Part shown: positions 22,701 through 34,774 of the stretch, one piece after another
Layout: each line of letters begins with the position of its first letter
How positions within the stretch are numbered: the first letter of the stretch is position 1
NCBI GenBank assembly: GCA_018873225.1
Contig: JAEILZ010000005.1
Coordinates: forward strand, 2,418,001-2,482,000
Reading direction: 5' to 3'
Length of the DNA stretch: 64,000 nucleotides
Origin: [Phialemoniopsis] sp. UDSM-2020
Lineage: Eukaryota; Ascomycota; Sordariomycetes; Thyridiales; Thyridiaceae
Program-made: the position numbers and the translations under genes
Notes under the pieces: generated by a model
Database searches by the model: none
What the model saw: the letters and a program-made list of their open reading frames with translations, nothing else
Told to the model about the DNA's origin: nothing

Positions 22701-25417
22701 CGGCAAGCCATGTCGACGATACTGCTCTCTACAGCCGTTGGCAGCATGTCTTCCCACGGCCGTCGGAGATGAAAGCGATGAAATGGCGGGCTCTCTGCTC
22801 TCCTGCGGCGGTTCCCTTGACCACAGAATATTTCCCCACGAAGGCTCAGTTCGAATCGGAATACCAGCAACAGCCGTACAATATCTCCCAAGAGCTTGAA
22901 GATGAGATGAGCGAAGAACCGCGAAGCAGAGAGGAGATGTTGCGTGAACTAGTGAGCCTGCGGTTTTCTCAAGGGTTCCAGGTAATCGTCGGTCGAGCCA
23001 TTGCGAACGCATTTGGGCAAAAACAGCTCAAGATCGCGGATGTGTTCTCCCGCCAGCATGCTGCGGAGGACGGTACGAGCATCTTCATGACTGTCGGAAA
23101 TATCATTCACCAGCTTTCCTGTGTCAACGGAAGCGAGGTTGAAGTCAATATCTACATTCGCAAATCGACCGATTCGGCGTTTACCAGGGACGGTGTAGCG
23201 CCTGTGTACAAGCCGGCCATCCGCACGATCCTGGATCGAAGCTACGAAACCGCACACATTGACATCATTACTCCTCGAGTTGAGAGGAATTGGAACTACA
23301 TAGACTCGTATCTCGCGGGCCATCATCATCAAATGACCGAAAACCTGCGATTCTGGAGGGCAAGATTTGTCTTCATCCCAATCGCTTGCAAGGGACCAGC
23401 AGCCTCCGAGCAAGAGCAGGAAGAGTGCCGATTAGAGGGGATCCGGAGACTTGGTCAGCTGTGGCAGAAGCACCGCTACTTTCCACCTTCTGAGCGCCGA
23501 TTTCAAAGCGTGGGCCGTGGCCATGGGAAGGACCCAAATCCACTCGACATTGTATACAAAACCGAGGACCCATCAGTGGTCATCGCCGCAGAGCTGGAAA
23601 CACTGCCGCTCCTAGAAGGTTTGGAAGCAGGCAGTAGAAAGGGTCATCTGGTCACCAACAATGAACAGTTCCGCAAGACGAATGTCAACATAGGCACCCT
23701 CGCTGAAGCCATGCAGCAGCCGGTCGAAGCTGGCGGGGTTCGGATGCAGAATCGCAGATGGCATCTTACGCTCTATCACAACTGTTTCATTGGTTCTGAT
23801 ATGACCAGCTGGCTGCTTGACAACTTCGAAGACCTAGACAGCAGGGAAGATGCTGTGGATTTTGGCAACATGCTCATGGCTACCGAGGACGACAAGGGCA
23901 AGGAGAGGGAGAAGGACAGCAATAAGGACGGTTCGAATAAGGAACCCAAGCGAGACCCAGGCTTGTTTGTCCACGTATCGAAACGACATCCCTTCAAGGA
24001 CGGCAACTACTTCTACCGCATCGCCGCGGAGTATGCCAAGCCTTCTCAAGGATGGTTCAGTCAGAGACGCAAGGATCAAGGGGCTCCAGCCACCCCGCTG
24101 ACTGAGACGGCACCGCGGGATTCTCCCCGACCGATCATGCCCCGACCGACTTCAATCCAGGAGAGCCACTCGCCAATATCTGGCACATCCACCCCCACGG
24201 CGCCGATCGCTCAGGGAAAGAAGCCCAGGGTTGTTCTTAGCAAGGTCATCAAGTACGACGTGGATCACCGAAAACGTTCGTATCGACCCGAAAGAATCGA
24301 TCTCCACTACGACCGGCTTCACAATCCGGACAATTGTTATCACGTTCGGATCGACTGGATTAATGTGACAGCAAAACTGATCGAGGATGTGATTGAGCTT
24401 TGGGCCAGAGAAACATTGAACTATGGATTACGTCTGGTTGAGGTCCCGCTTGCCGAGGCGTGTTCGATTACCGAGACGAATCCCTTTCGAAGACCTTATA
24501 TCATCAAACTTGCCGAGCCGCCCCCGAAACAACAGCCTGTCACCTTTTACGAGGCGAACTCACTCGCACCCCAGGTCCAGCCTGGCAAATTCTTTTATCA
24601 GAGAGAGCTGTTGCGCAAGTTTGACTTTGTCCTCGATATGGAGGCAGCATCCAATTTCCCGAGCAACGTCGATGTCAATTACTCGTGGGGCAGGCCCGAC
24701 TTTAAATTGACCCAGTTCATCCATCGGTCGGGTGTCATCCTTGCTCAAATCACGAATGAGGGCGACCTGCTCGTCCTCGCCAACCGAGTCTACAGTGCAA
24801 GGGCCCTAGCCGCTCGCGAGAAGGAACAACGCTTCGACCACCAGGGCTCAATGGATCGAGGGCTAGGTCTCCCTGGGCGCGGTGTGTCTGGAGGTGGGTA
24901 CGCACCCTTCCCGGGCCCAGCACCCGAAACAACGCCGTTCTCGTCACCCATTGTCAAGCCCACCTTTTTCAATTCACCCATGGTGCGGGCGGCCAATACC
25001 GACCTACAAGCGCCCGCAATCACAGTCAAAGGGGGCCCGCCGCCGTCGATGACGGCTCCCGAGCCTGAAGCGGTCAAGGAGCAGCTCGAAGGATTCTGTC
25101 AGGACGTCAATGCGCTCAAGGCCTTCTACAAGGAGGCGTTTGACCGGGGCAACGAGCCGCTGACTACAACGACGATGACGCCGCGTGTATCGGCAGCGGC
25201 ATCGGCGACGCTAAGTCCGATCCCGGACGCGCATATTCCCGTGCTCGGTCTCGGAGCCAGCGTATTGGGAGGGCTCGACACGGGCATCCCTCCGGCGATG
25301 AGCCCCGGACCTCGCTTGGGCAGTCCGGCTGTGAGCCTCACGCCGTCGCAGCGTTTCTTCAGGAGGGGAAGCGTACAGGAGGGAATGCCTGGGCAGAGTT
25401 TCAGGGACAGGTCTTGA
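19710..25417 (+). CDS. iml1: Iml1 (DEPDC5 homologue), SEACIT/GATOR1 subunit
   Basis: Two coding exons, 19710-20246 and 20303-25417, give 1883 residues. The frame is open further upstream, but 19710 is the only in-frame ATG. The intron (56 bases) joins ...SVTLTP to [17 protein letters not shown] in frame. The N-terminal region matches the Iml1 family: [19 protein letters not shown], the [11 protein letters not shown] / [14 protein letters not shown] block, and the [17 protein letters not shown] stretch. A DEP domain lies at about 1310-1420 ([20 protein letters not shown] ... FYRIAAEY), followed by a conserved C-terminal domain ([39 protein letters not shown]). Iml1 with Npr2 and Npr3 is the GAP complex for Rag GTPase Gtr1 at the vacuole, repressing TORC1 when amino acids are scarce. 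Length is normal for mould Iml1. Long Ser/Pro/Ala linkers occur at about 690-850. Confidence 0.95.
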
Positions 25418-27976
25418 AAGGCACCGGCGAGTGCGTGTATGTATGAAGTGTACGAATTATGTTGGGCGTTGTAAATTTACATGAATGTACAAGGGTGGGC
25501 GCGTTAGGAGGCCGCCCATTGAATGATATGGGCGTCGATGAGGAGTCGGTACCTTGCATGCAATGTACAGCGAGAGGCGTGGGTTTTGCCGCATCAACTC
25601 TCCCGATAAAGCACATAGCGTATTACCGTGGAGCAATATCATTGAGCATCTTGACGAGGAGGTACATCGTCACCTAGGTGGGTGACGGGCTCAGCCACAG
25701 TGGTACGCACCTGATTCGTGGGATCCGATGAGATGTCGAAGCGGTGAGACCAGATATTTGTCTGGGCTGAGAAAATATTGAGCAAATGGGAAATGGCGGA
25801 AAGAAATAATACCAAAGCCAGGTTTGTGATGGATTGTATGTTGGGTGGTAATTATCGTGTGTTTGTTTACACGTGGTGGCCAAGCTAAACCATGTCGTTA
25901 GTAGCTAGGTATTGATTGCGAAATGCGACCTGGCGCTGCCGCAAAGTCGATGAGCCAAAGCGCGCTCCTCCCTGGCTATCGCATGCGCACCTTTTTCCTT
26001 GGATTTTATTCTCGAATGGCGTACGGCGATTTTATGGTGTCATTATTCACGTGGTATCTGGCCATTGATGTGATCGACAATTTTTGCCAAGACGATAGGT
26101 GAGCCAAGACGGCCAAGAAAAGCTTGGGGGAGGACACATCCGCAGCCCCAGGAATGACCAAGAGATCTTGACTGTTGCCGAGCGATCTTGGCTCTTTGCT
26201 TGATTCAACAACGGACCCGGGGTGCCATTTCTTGGCATTTTGTTGTCACACTTACACAAGACATACATCCCCCGTTTACAAAATAAATCATGACTGCCGG
26301 TATGGAGGTCCGAGGGGTCTTCCCTTTCTTCTTGGTGTTTTGCATTCGATAGGTTGCTAGAGAAGCATGTCGACGTCATGGATGGAAAGGTCCTTCTTGA
26401 GTCTCTGGGTAGGTAGCACTATGCTCGATGTGGTTGCTCCCTGAGTTGTCCTGGATAGTCTTGAGAACCCCTGGTCTTATGCCAACCTTTTGTTTGCGCC
26501 TGAATCTGGTCGCATTTGTCCGTTTGCAGGCCCAAACATACCTTATTTACAATGAGAATAGGATAATAAGTGTGTTGGTTGGAACAGGTACGGGCTGGGC
26601 TAATTTGGTGGGCGGGAGCAAATCACACCGGACAAGGAATGAGAGGAGGGAAGAGGAGACGAGAGGAGCGCTTGCTGTCCCCGTCCCGGTCCCCGTCGCG
26701 CATCGTCATATCAAACAATGCTCCTAATCTGTCCAAGTACTGCAAATAAAGTACCCCTGAAACAGTCTTGCCCCAAGTACCGAACCCTGCTTTGTTGTCC
26801 CGTACAGTACAGTGACGACAATCTTTCATCCTGTTTTCCTTCTTGACTGACTCCTTGTCCATCCCTATTCGCGCGATTCTTCCTTTTCCCTTTACTCATT
26901 AGGTGCCCTTGACTCTTTTCCTCGCTCTCTACAGACTTATCTACTTGGGTATATACACCTATCGGTCGTCTTTTAAACAAAACCATAATCACCGCCTCCT
27001 TCTTCCTCTCGTTCCAACGCGTGTCCAGGACCTCACCACAGAGACAAAAACATCAGCGCAGTAGATACGATCCCTTCAGCTTTCTTCAGGCCAAGAAGAC
27101 GACTCGAGAACGACAAAATTTACAGAAGGAGCACGGCGCGTTGAGCAACAGCTTCGCGTAGTTTGGTCCTGAAGGGTCGCATTTGAATACTCTTCACCGG
27201 CAGATTTCGAACATCTGGGGCAATCGAGTTGTTCTCCATTGGGCGGCCTCCCAGCGAATAACTCAAATATTTACATTGATCCATCCACCGGAGCAAGCAC
27301 CCACCACAGCTTCGCCCAAGCTTTCTACTTCGCTTATTAGGAAACACGCCGTCTGGTTTTGCGGTGTGTACCAGACCAGTGCACCGCTAGCTCTCAGATC
27401 CGGAGCCGTGCGAGTGGAAGAAGAGAGGGAAAAACTGGAACTATGGCGTGTAAGTTCAAATTTGCCAAGCAGCTATTCCCCTTTCCCACCCACACCCTCT
27501 TTTGATGCGCTGGTGGATGAATGAGCCCTGCATTTCTGACTTGGGTATTCCCCACATTCATCCTAACGCGCGCCCATCCATGGAGACTCGGTGACCTGGG
27601 CTGCTTTTGGGCTGTCATCACTCACTCCTTCACTACACTCCTGCAAACCTGCACTCCTCACGCATTTCCTTTTTTCTCCTCTACCTGCACTGCCCTCACC
27701 GCAAGTGCTCTTTTGCTTCAATTCACTGCAGATATCTTTTGGCTCGAGTATTCTGTTTTTAATTTCACCAGTGGGCGATTGGGCTCTTGTGCTACCTCAT
27801 CTTAATTCATTTCCCCATCTTGCTTTTATTTATGCCCCCAAGGCCAATCGCTGCCACCCATCATTACCCATCATTCGCCACAGCCGTCATCAGCTCGACC
27901 TTTGTGCTCCCCCACTACCCCAGGAAATGGCACTGCTGCCTTGCGTCTGACAGAGGAACATAATATATTAACCACA
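25418..27976. other. 2.6-kb intergenic, long leader region of the Ca2+/H+ antiporter gene
   Basis: No gene recognised. The last kilobase is rich in C/T tracts, typical of a long 5' leader. A GTAAGT donor at 27450 follows an upstream ATG at 27443, and a plausible acceptor (GTCTGACAG ending 27952) lies 25 bases before the ATG at 27977. This suggests a leader intron of about 0.5 kb. All of this is inference from sequence. Confidence 0.4.
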
Positions 27977-29798
27977 ATGGCCGCTCCAGTCAGTCATTAT
28001 CATATCAAGCGCGCAGCGCACACCCTGAGTCGCCAAGAGACCGACGCGCGCTTCAGCCCGTTCGCACACATACAATGGCGCTCAAAACAGAACCGGAGCG
28101 AGACCTTCCCGCGAGACATCGAGGCCCAGCGACATGAAGACCGGGACAACGCCGACGAGGTTGGTTCGCCAATCGAACACTCTCAGACTGCGCCTACCTA
28201 CTCGTCGGGTGCCAACAACGATGTCCGCCCAGAGCTACTGGAGCAATCAAAGGAGGAGGACGTCTCCGACCCGACCGGGAGCAGCGGTGGCCAGTACAGT
28301 GGTGAAACCGAACTGGGGAATGACCGCCTAACACCCACCAACACGAATTCCGGGATCAGGAAACGTGGTATCGCTGGATCAGCCGAGTCGCCCACCAGAG
28401 CAGCGCAGGAGAATGCCGAGGACGAGAAGAAGGGAAAGAAGAAGAAGGAGCATGCCATGTTCAAACATATCGAGCCAAAGGAGCCATTCACGGTCGGCAA
28501 CCAGCTGCAGAGGACCTTTCTCAACTCATGGATCAATATCTTGCTCATCGCCGCTCCCGTGGGCATTGGCCTCCATTTCACCTCGGTCGACCCCATCGCC
28601 ATTTTCGTTGTAAACTTTGTTGCCATCATTCCGCTGGCTGCCATGCTGAGCTTTGCCACCGAAGAGATTGCATTGCGCACGGGCGAGACTCTGGGTGGCT
28701 TACTCAATGCCTCCTTTGGAAATGCTGTCGAGTTGATCGTCGCCATCATGGCCTTGGTGGAGAAGCAGATTGTCATCGTTCAGACATCGCTCATCGGCAG
28801 TATTCTCTCCAACCTGCTCCTTGTGATGGGCATGTGCTTCTTCTTCGGTGGCCTTCGAAGACAGGAACAATTTTTCAATACGACCGTCGCACAGACTGCC
28901 GCCAGTCTGCTAGCATTGGCCGTAGCTGGTGTGATTGTGCCCACAGTCTTCGATGTTGCCAGTATTACCTCGGTCGCCGATGTTGCTGCGCTCTCCCGCG
29001 GCACCTCCATCATTCTGCTCTTCGTCTACGGCGGTTATCTGTTCTTCCAATTGAAGACTCATCAAGCCGTCTTTGCCGAGGAGAGCCAGAAGGTGCCTGC
29101 CAAGCCGTTTAAACACTCCAAAGACATTAAGCAGGGCTTGGCCAACCCCGTCGGCCTGATTGCCCATGGTGTCTCTGGGCGTGAGGACAACCAGCGCCTC
29201 TCGAAGATGCTGATGCAGCCACCCATTGACGAAGAAGAGGGTGAGGAGCCCCAGCTGCACTTTTTCGTTGCGCTCGGTCTTCTCGTCGGCTCGACTGTCG
29301 TCATCGCATTCTGCGCCGAATTTCTGGTTGATAGCATCGATGATGTGACCACAAGGGGTCATATCAGCAAAGAGTTCCTCGGTCTTATCCTCCTTCCCAT
29401 TGTTGGCAACGCTGCCGAGCACGCCACTGCGGTCACCGTTGCCATTAAGGACAAGATGGATCTCGCCATCGGAGTTGCTATCGGTTCGAGTATGCAGGTC
29501 GCCTTGTTCATCATCCCTCTCTTGGTGGTTATCGGCTGGGGCATGGGTCTCGATGAGATGTCCTTGAGCTTCGACATCTTCCAGGTCGCCGTCTTGTTCG
29601 TCTCTGTGCTGCTTGTCAACTACCTGATTGCCGACGGAAAGAGCCATTGGCTCGAGGGCATGCTTCTGATGTGCTTGTACTGCATCATTGCCGTCTGCTC
29701 ATGGTGTAAGTCCTTCATGAAAATCCCCCTTCTCGCCATGTTCTCATCACTAACATCTCTTGTCAGGGTATCCGGCCAAGGAAGGCTCGAGCGAGTAA
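27977..29798 (+). CDS. vcx1: Vacuolar Ca2+/H+ antiporter (Vcx1/CAX family)
   Basis: Exons 27977-29705 and 29767-29798, 586 residues. The start is the first in-frame ATG. The 61-base intron near the 3' end replaces a read-through tail with the ending WWYPAKEGSSE. An N-terminal cytosolic region of about 170 residues is hydrophilic and Lys/Glu-rich. About eleven membrane segments follow, with the two CaCA alpha-repeats: GNAVELIVAIMAL (from residue 248) and GNAAEHATAVTVA (from residue 477), whose Glu residues bind the cation. An acidic loop (DEEEGEEP) sits between the two halves, as in Vcx1. CAX proteins move cytosolic Ca2+ (or Mn2+) into the vacuole using the proton gradient, and in fungi they are usually controlled by calcineurin-Crz1. 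It converges on the GH128-type gene 575 bases away. Confidence 0.93.
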
Positions 29799-30373
29799 CG
29801 AGGCTCCTGCGGGAACTATCTCGCCGTTCTTTTTGACGGACTGGTTGGCGCTAAATACCTTGCATATCAACCCTTTTCTTTGTACAAAGTTTACCGCATG
29901 TAATACCACCTTTCGCGGCCCCCATTTTTGGTATCCGACAAATATACATATTCTCGGACGAAGAAACAGATAGACTCTTGTCAGCAATGAAGACAGACAA
30001 ACTTGGAGATACTCGGTCGACCATATCGTGATGTAGTGTGATGCAGTCTGGGTCTGTCATGTCGACAAATTCAACCGGGTGAGCGTCAAAACCGCGCGTC
30101 ATCGATGTTTCCAATCCGCATTTCACTTTACTTGTGACCAAAGACTTCGACTTGAGACTATATGTTTTTGAAAGAGTGACTGTGGTTGGAAAAGCAAGCG
30201 CCCTGCCGTATGCTGCAAATACAATAACTAACTAACAAGACTCGAATTGCAGATGCCGCAGGACAAACGATGCATTATGGATGCGTTCTTCTAACCCGAC
30301 CCTGCCCCTGAAAACTCCGGAAGATATGACTACACACGACAAACAATGAAAAAGGAAAACAACATGCTCTTGT
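29799..30373. other. Convergent 3' intergenic region
   Basis: 575 bases between two converging stop codons. No gene or RNA was recognised; it presumably holds both 3' untranslated regions. Confidence 0.6.
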
Positions 30374-31147
30374 TTACTTCTTCATGGGCTGGTCGTTCAT
30401 CAGCCGCTTCATAAGGGGCGTGAACTTGCCGTCGGCGGCCATGAGCTGCGCGGCCGGGCTGACAAAGTTGTCGGCGACGTGGGCCATGCAGCCGAAGAAG
30501 GCGTACTCATCGACGAAGCCCTGGTGGTCCATCCAGTCGGCCAGCTCGGTCGTGAAGGCGTTGACCTGGTTGCCGTCGCGGCTGATGCTCGCGATCTCGC
30601 TGACGAAGAGCGGCAGCTTGAACTCGTCGTGCAGGCCCTGCAGGTACTTCTTGCAGGCCCCCGCGTCGGTGCCGTACCAGTGGCAGCCGAGGTAGTCGGG
30701 CTTGTCGCCGCCGATGGCCTTCATGAACTCGCGCAGCCACTTGTGGCCCGCGTCGTCGGACGCGCAGCTGGGGCCCACGAGCTTGAGGTTGCCGTGGCCC
30801 TTGCGCAGGGGCAGCATCTTTTGCTTCCAGAGCTGGGCCGCCTGCTGCGGGCTGCAGGGGATGCGCTCGGGCTCGTTGAGGAACAGCACCTTGATGCCCT
30901 TGTTGGCCTTGTTGGCGGCGCCGATGACGGCCTGGAAGTTGCGGTAGTCCTCGGACCCGTCCTGCAGCTGGGCCGGCGTGCGCGCCTGCGGGTAGTAAGG
31001 GAGGCGGCCCTTGAGCTCGGGCGGCGCCCAGGTGTTCCAGTTGGCGACCGACTTGAAGGGCCCGTTGAAGTTGAGCTGGTCGATGGCGCCAGGGCGGTCG
31101 CGCGTGTTGGTGTAGTCCCAGAGGAGGCAGCGCTTGCGGATGACCAT
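30374..31147 (-). CDS. GH128-type (Asl1-like) glycosyl hydrolase, cytosolic form
   Basis: Single exon, 257 residues, ATG at 31147. It shows the Asl1/GH128 catalytic-core pattern: WDYTN near the N-terminus, ANWNTW (35-40), LFLNEPE with predicted acid/base Glu92, GCHWYGTD (154-161), and FVSEIAS with predicted nucleophile Glu184. GH128 enzymes cleave beta-1,3-glucan, and several relatives act in wall remodelling or bind glucan. The start shows no signal peptide (MVIRKRCLLWD is basic rather than hydrophobic), so this copy looks cytosolic or unconventionally exported. The size equals the catalytic core alone, without the Ser/Thr-rich linker or GPI tail of secreted relatives. Third codon positions are almost all G or C, which creates a long mirror frame on the opposite strand. 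Confidence 0.82.
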   Translation of the reverse strand: MVIRKRCLLWDYTNTRDRPGAIDQLNFNGPFKSVANWNTWAPPELKGRLPYYPQARTPAQLQDGSEDYRNFQAVIGAANKANKGIKVLFLNEPERIPCSPQQAAQLWKQKMLPLRKGHGNLKLVGPSCASDDAGHKWLREFMKAIGGDKPDYLGCHWYGTDAGACKKYLQGLHDEFKLPLFVSEIASISRDGNQVNAFTTELADWMDHQGFVDEYAFFGCMAHVADNFVSPAAQLMAADGKFTPLMKRLMNDQPMKK

Positions 31148-31922
31148 TTTGAGAGTGTTATTGGTGGTTCTCTAAAGAGATTTGAAAGTTATAAAGAGTT
31201 TGAGTTATTGATGAGACTGGGCTATAGCGAGTCTGAATTGTCTGATTGTGTCTCTTTCAACTCTCTTCAACAAAAGGAGGAATGCTGGGCATATATATAC
31301 ACATATACATAGTCAGGACATTGTAGGCATCGTGGCGTTCTCTTGCGTATACTGGGCGCAATTGACTGATGGCACCTCGGGCTGACCGCAAGCATCCTCT
31401 CTATTTCCGCTCGACGACCTCTTCCTCGGCCATTTCAAATTGGCGTCAGAGTTAGAAAAGAGGCTGGCTGTAAGGCGAGTGGTGTGAGGTGAGATGTTCT
31501 ATCCTTGGAAGGGCAACTGACCAATGACGTAAGCCCGGCTGCTCGCTTTCAGAGTCGCTCGAGTTGTCAGATCTCACACCCTCCCAATCCCTCGATCTCA
31601 ATTTGGTGTGTAAATGCGCCACTGTGCTGATTGCAAAGGGTCTCAAGTGAACAGGGAGGGGAAACTAGGTACGCTGACACCGGTTGTCAGATTGGCCCTG
31701 GCGCACATGTTTCCGTAGCGACAGTAAGAGACAGTTAGTTGTCAGCAGTGGCAGCCACTTCGCGTGCTCGGAAACAACCGCTTGTAATATTAGGTGGTCC
31801 TATAGAAATCGCTCGAGGACTTGATCATGCGGCTCGACTCAAGCCCCAGCTCAGCCTTGCCCCTTGAGGCAACTCTGTACGCCGGTAAGCAAGCGTTGCA
31901 CGGTCAGTCCCGCACCTCCCTA
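31148..31922. other. Intergenic between GH128-type gene and DBP10
   Basis: 775 bases. It holds the GH128-type gene's promoter (a TATATATACACATATACATA-like stretch near 31293-31312, about 150 bases upstream of its ATG, could be a TATA region) and the DBP10 3' end. No gene recognised. Confidence 0.45.
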
Positions 31923-34774
31923 TCAGTTCCTCTTCTTGCCGCCCCTCTTCGCTGGCCTCGCGTTCTTCTCTCTCTTCATCTCTTGGACCTTGCGCGCCTT
32001 GCGGATGTCGTGCTCGTTCTTGAGCTCGCGCCTGCTACCCTCGCCGTCCTTGAACTTGCCGATCCTCTTCTCCCTGGCTTCAGCCACGCGCTTCTTGCGC
32101 ACGTGATAGTCGTCCCTGAACTTGTCGGCCTCCTTGGGCGCCTGTTCCTTCTTGTGCTTGTAGCGCGGGCCACCGCTTCCAATAGGCCCGTTGCTGCCCG
32201 GGGCAGCCGACGAGACCTGGCGCGCCAGGCCGGCCTTCTCGGCCTCACCCACTTGCGGCATGCGACCCAGGCGGTTGGCCTTCCTCCACCTGTCGAAGCG
32301 CCCGCTCTGGAACGACGCCGCGATCTTGACACCACTCTCGCCGCGGATCATCTTGGCACCCTTGGTACCGTCCTCGTCGTTGGCACGCGCAACGTACTTG
32401 CTGTTCTTCTTGTCCCAACGCATCTTCGAGCGCGTCGGCACGCCAAAGGACTTGGCTGTGTCGTCGTTGGTCAAGTCCATGGTGGCATCGCGGGCAGCTT
32501 CCACGAAGTTGGTGCCCTGGGTGCCGGAGTGAACACCGTAGCCGCGCTCCTCGGCAGCATTGGTCGTGCGTGGTGTGTAAGAGAGGAAGAACTCCGGATC
32601 TTGCCATGAGTTCTCGCCCTTCTTCTTGTTATGCGTTTCGTTGCTAGTGACCGTAACCTCGAGATCTGACTCTGATTCCTCCTCTGGTTCTGATTCAAAA
32701 GCAGCTAAGGCATCGCCGTTCACCTCCGGCGAGTCCTCGTCGTCAGATTCATTGTCATCGTGAACCAATTTGCCCTCATCTTCTCCCTCTTCCTCCTGAC
32801 TAGCCTCAACCTTCTTGCGAGGCTTGAGCTTTGCTCTCATGTTCTTGACAACTTCAGCGGCCTCATTGCGCACAAACTTTTTGCCCTGCAATCCGATTTC
32901 AAAGATAGTTTCCTGCGGTTTAAAACCACTGATGACGGCCAGCATATCCGCTCGAGCCTGTTCAGCATCGTTATCAAGGTCTCCAAAGAGTGGGTGGAGT
33001 TGCGTCCACGCCTTGGTGGCGACGGCTTCCCTCGACCTCTTAGCACTCTGGCTTGATGCAGATGTTCGTGTCCTGAAATATTGCTTTTCGGCTTTTACTG
33101 AGACATCTCGTAGTGATCTTATATCAACGTCGTCGCCAATGAGTTTGGTAAGCCATTCGACCTGTGACTCAACCGGTTCTCGGGGCAGTGCTCCAACGAC
33201 GACGTCCTCAGCAAAGTTTACCGACGTTCCATTATCCCGGCCAACGACCAATCGTTTACCTAGGAAAAGTTGTAGATCCAGCAAATAGGGTGCATCTGTC
33301 TCCCGGACGAGACTATAACTCCAACCGCGCTGTCCCGCACGAGCTGTACGACCAACTCGGTGAATGAACACTTTAGGCTGGGGCGGAAAATCGTAGTTGA
33401 TGACATTGGCCAGCACAGGAATATCAATACCTCGAGCCGCCAGATCAGTCACCACCAAGATGTTGGTTCTGCCGCGGCGGAAATCATCAACGTTGATTAT
33501 CCGCGCTGTCTGGTCCAGGGAACCATAGACATAAGAAACTGCAAAGCCCGACTCTCGAAGGATAGCGGCAATGTACTCGACGTGGTGCTTCGTGGCTGTG
33601 AAGATGATGGTCGAATGCTCCGTCGGTTTCTCCTTTTGGTTCGGCCTATACTCGCGCTTTCTCTTCTTTGATGATCTTTCTGGTTCTTCCTGTACACCTT
33701 CCGGTATGCCCGTGGGCATCTTGATCACTTCGTGAAGTATGTGAAGTAGGGCGCCCTCCTTCTCGGCACCCTTGACAGAGAAGAAGGCGCTCTCGAGATC
33801 CGGCGAGATCTTGCTTTCTGCATCTAACCTGACTAGGCTGGGATCCTGGAGGCCTGCCCGCGCAAATTCGACTAGGGACGTAGGGAGAGTTGCCGAGAAT
33901 AGTAAAGTCTGTCTCGACAATGGTAGGGCGTGCAGAATTTCGGTGAGCTGGGCTGCGAAACCCATCTCAAACAGCCGATCGGCTTCGTCAAATACCACAT
34001 ATTGTATCGAGTGTAAGTCCAGAGACATTTCGACCTTCAGGTGGAGGAACCGACCAGGGGTTGCGATGATGATATCGGGGTTGGTGGCCATGAAACCGAA
34101 CTGCTCTTCCAGGCTGTCGCCTCCGACGAGAAGTACTGTCCTGAGGTCGGTGCCTTTGCCGAACTCCTTGACAACCTTCAACGTCTGTAAGGCCAGCTCA
34201 CGGGAAGGCGACATGATGACCGCCCTCGCTCCAACTCTGGCACTGTGTGCTCGCAGTCGTTCGATCATCGGGATGACGAAGGCAGCCGTCTTTCCGGAAC
34301 CTGTACGTGCCATGCCTACAACATCTTTTCGGTCCAGGATCAGAGGGATAGTTTTGCGCTGAATTGGTGTCGGAACGGAGAAGCCCTTTCGAGTAATGGA
34401 TCGTAACAAATTTGCGTTGAGACCTATTCCAAGACAATCAGTATCATGCAGACAAGCAATATGTCGTTGAAAGACGTACCCATTGCTTGGAAACCTCCTC
34501 CCTTCTTCACCGTCTTGCCCTTCAAGTTTGTGTTTTTCCGGAAGGACGCCGCTTGCTTCAAGGCAATGAAAGCTGCGTCGCCGTCGTTGCCTCCGTCCTC
34601 ATCGCCATCCACGGCGTCAAGGATACCCCCCATGTCCAGGTCGAAGCTGTCGTTTCCGACCTTGCCCTTGCCCTTGCCATTACTCTTGCTCGTCTCGACA
34701 TCGTCGGTGTAGAGGGAGTCGAGAATGTCCATCTCGTTCTCCGACATGGCCGGAGAAGCTGCGCGACCACGCAT
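31923..34774 (-). CDS. dbp10: DEAD-box ATP-dependent RNA helicase Dbp10
   Basis: Exons 34480-34774 and 31923-34423, 931 residues. The 56-base intron splits the Gly of the Q-motif leader (FQAMG|LNANLL). All DEAD-box motifs are visible: Q ([14 protein letters not shown]), I (ARTGSGKTA, about 137), Ia (PSRELALQ), II (DEAD, 244-247), III (SAT), V (TDLAARGID) and VI ([10 protein letters not shown]). The DBP10-specific C-terminal region ([17 protein letters not shown]) follows, then an acidic patch and a strongly basic tail ending RGGKKRN. Dbp10 is a nucleolar helicase needed for 60S subunit assembly, remodelling 27S pre-rRNA around the peptidyl-transferase region. Length fits the family (yeast about 995). 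Its start faces the DNAJC8-like gene across about 370 bases. Confidence 0.95.

Noticed and set aside
30479..31312. 277-codon plus-strand frame as a gene
   Set aside because: Antisense to the GH128-type gene, Val/Ala/Leu-rich with no domain. Explained by codon bias.
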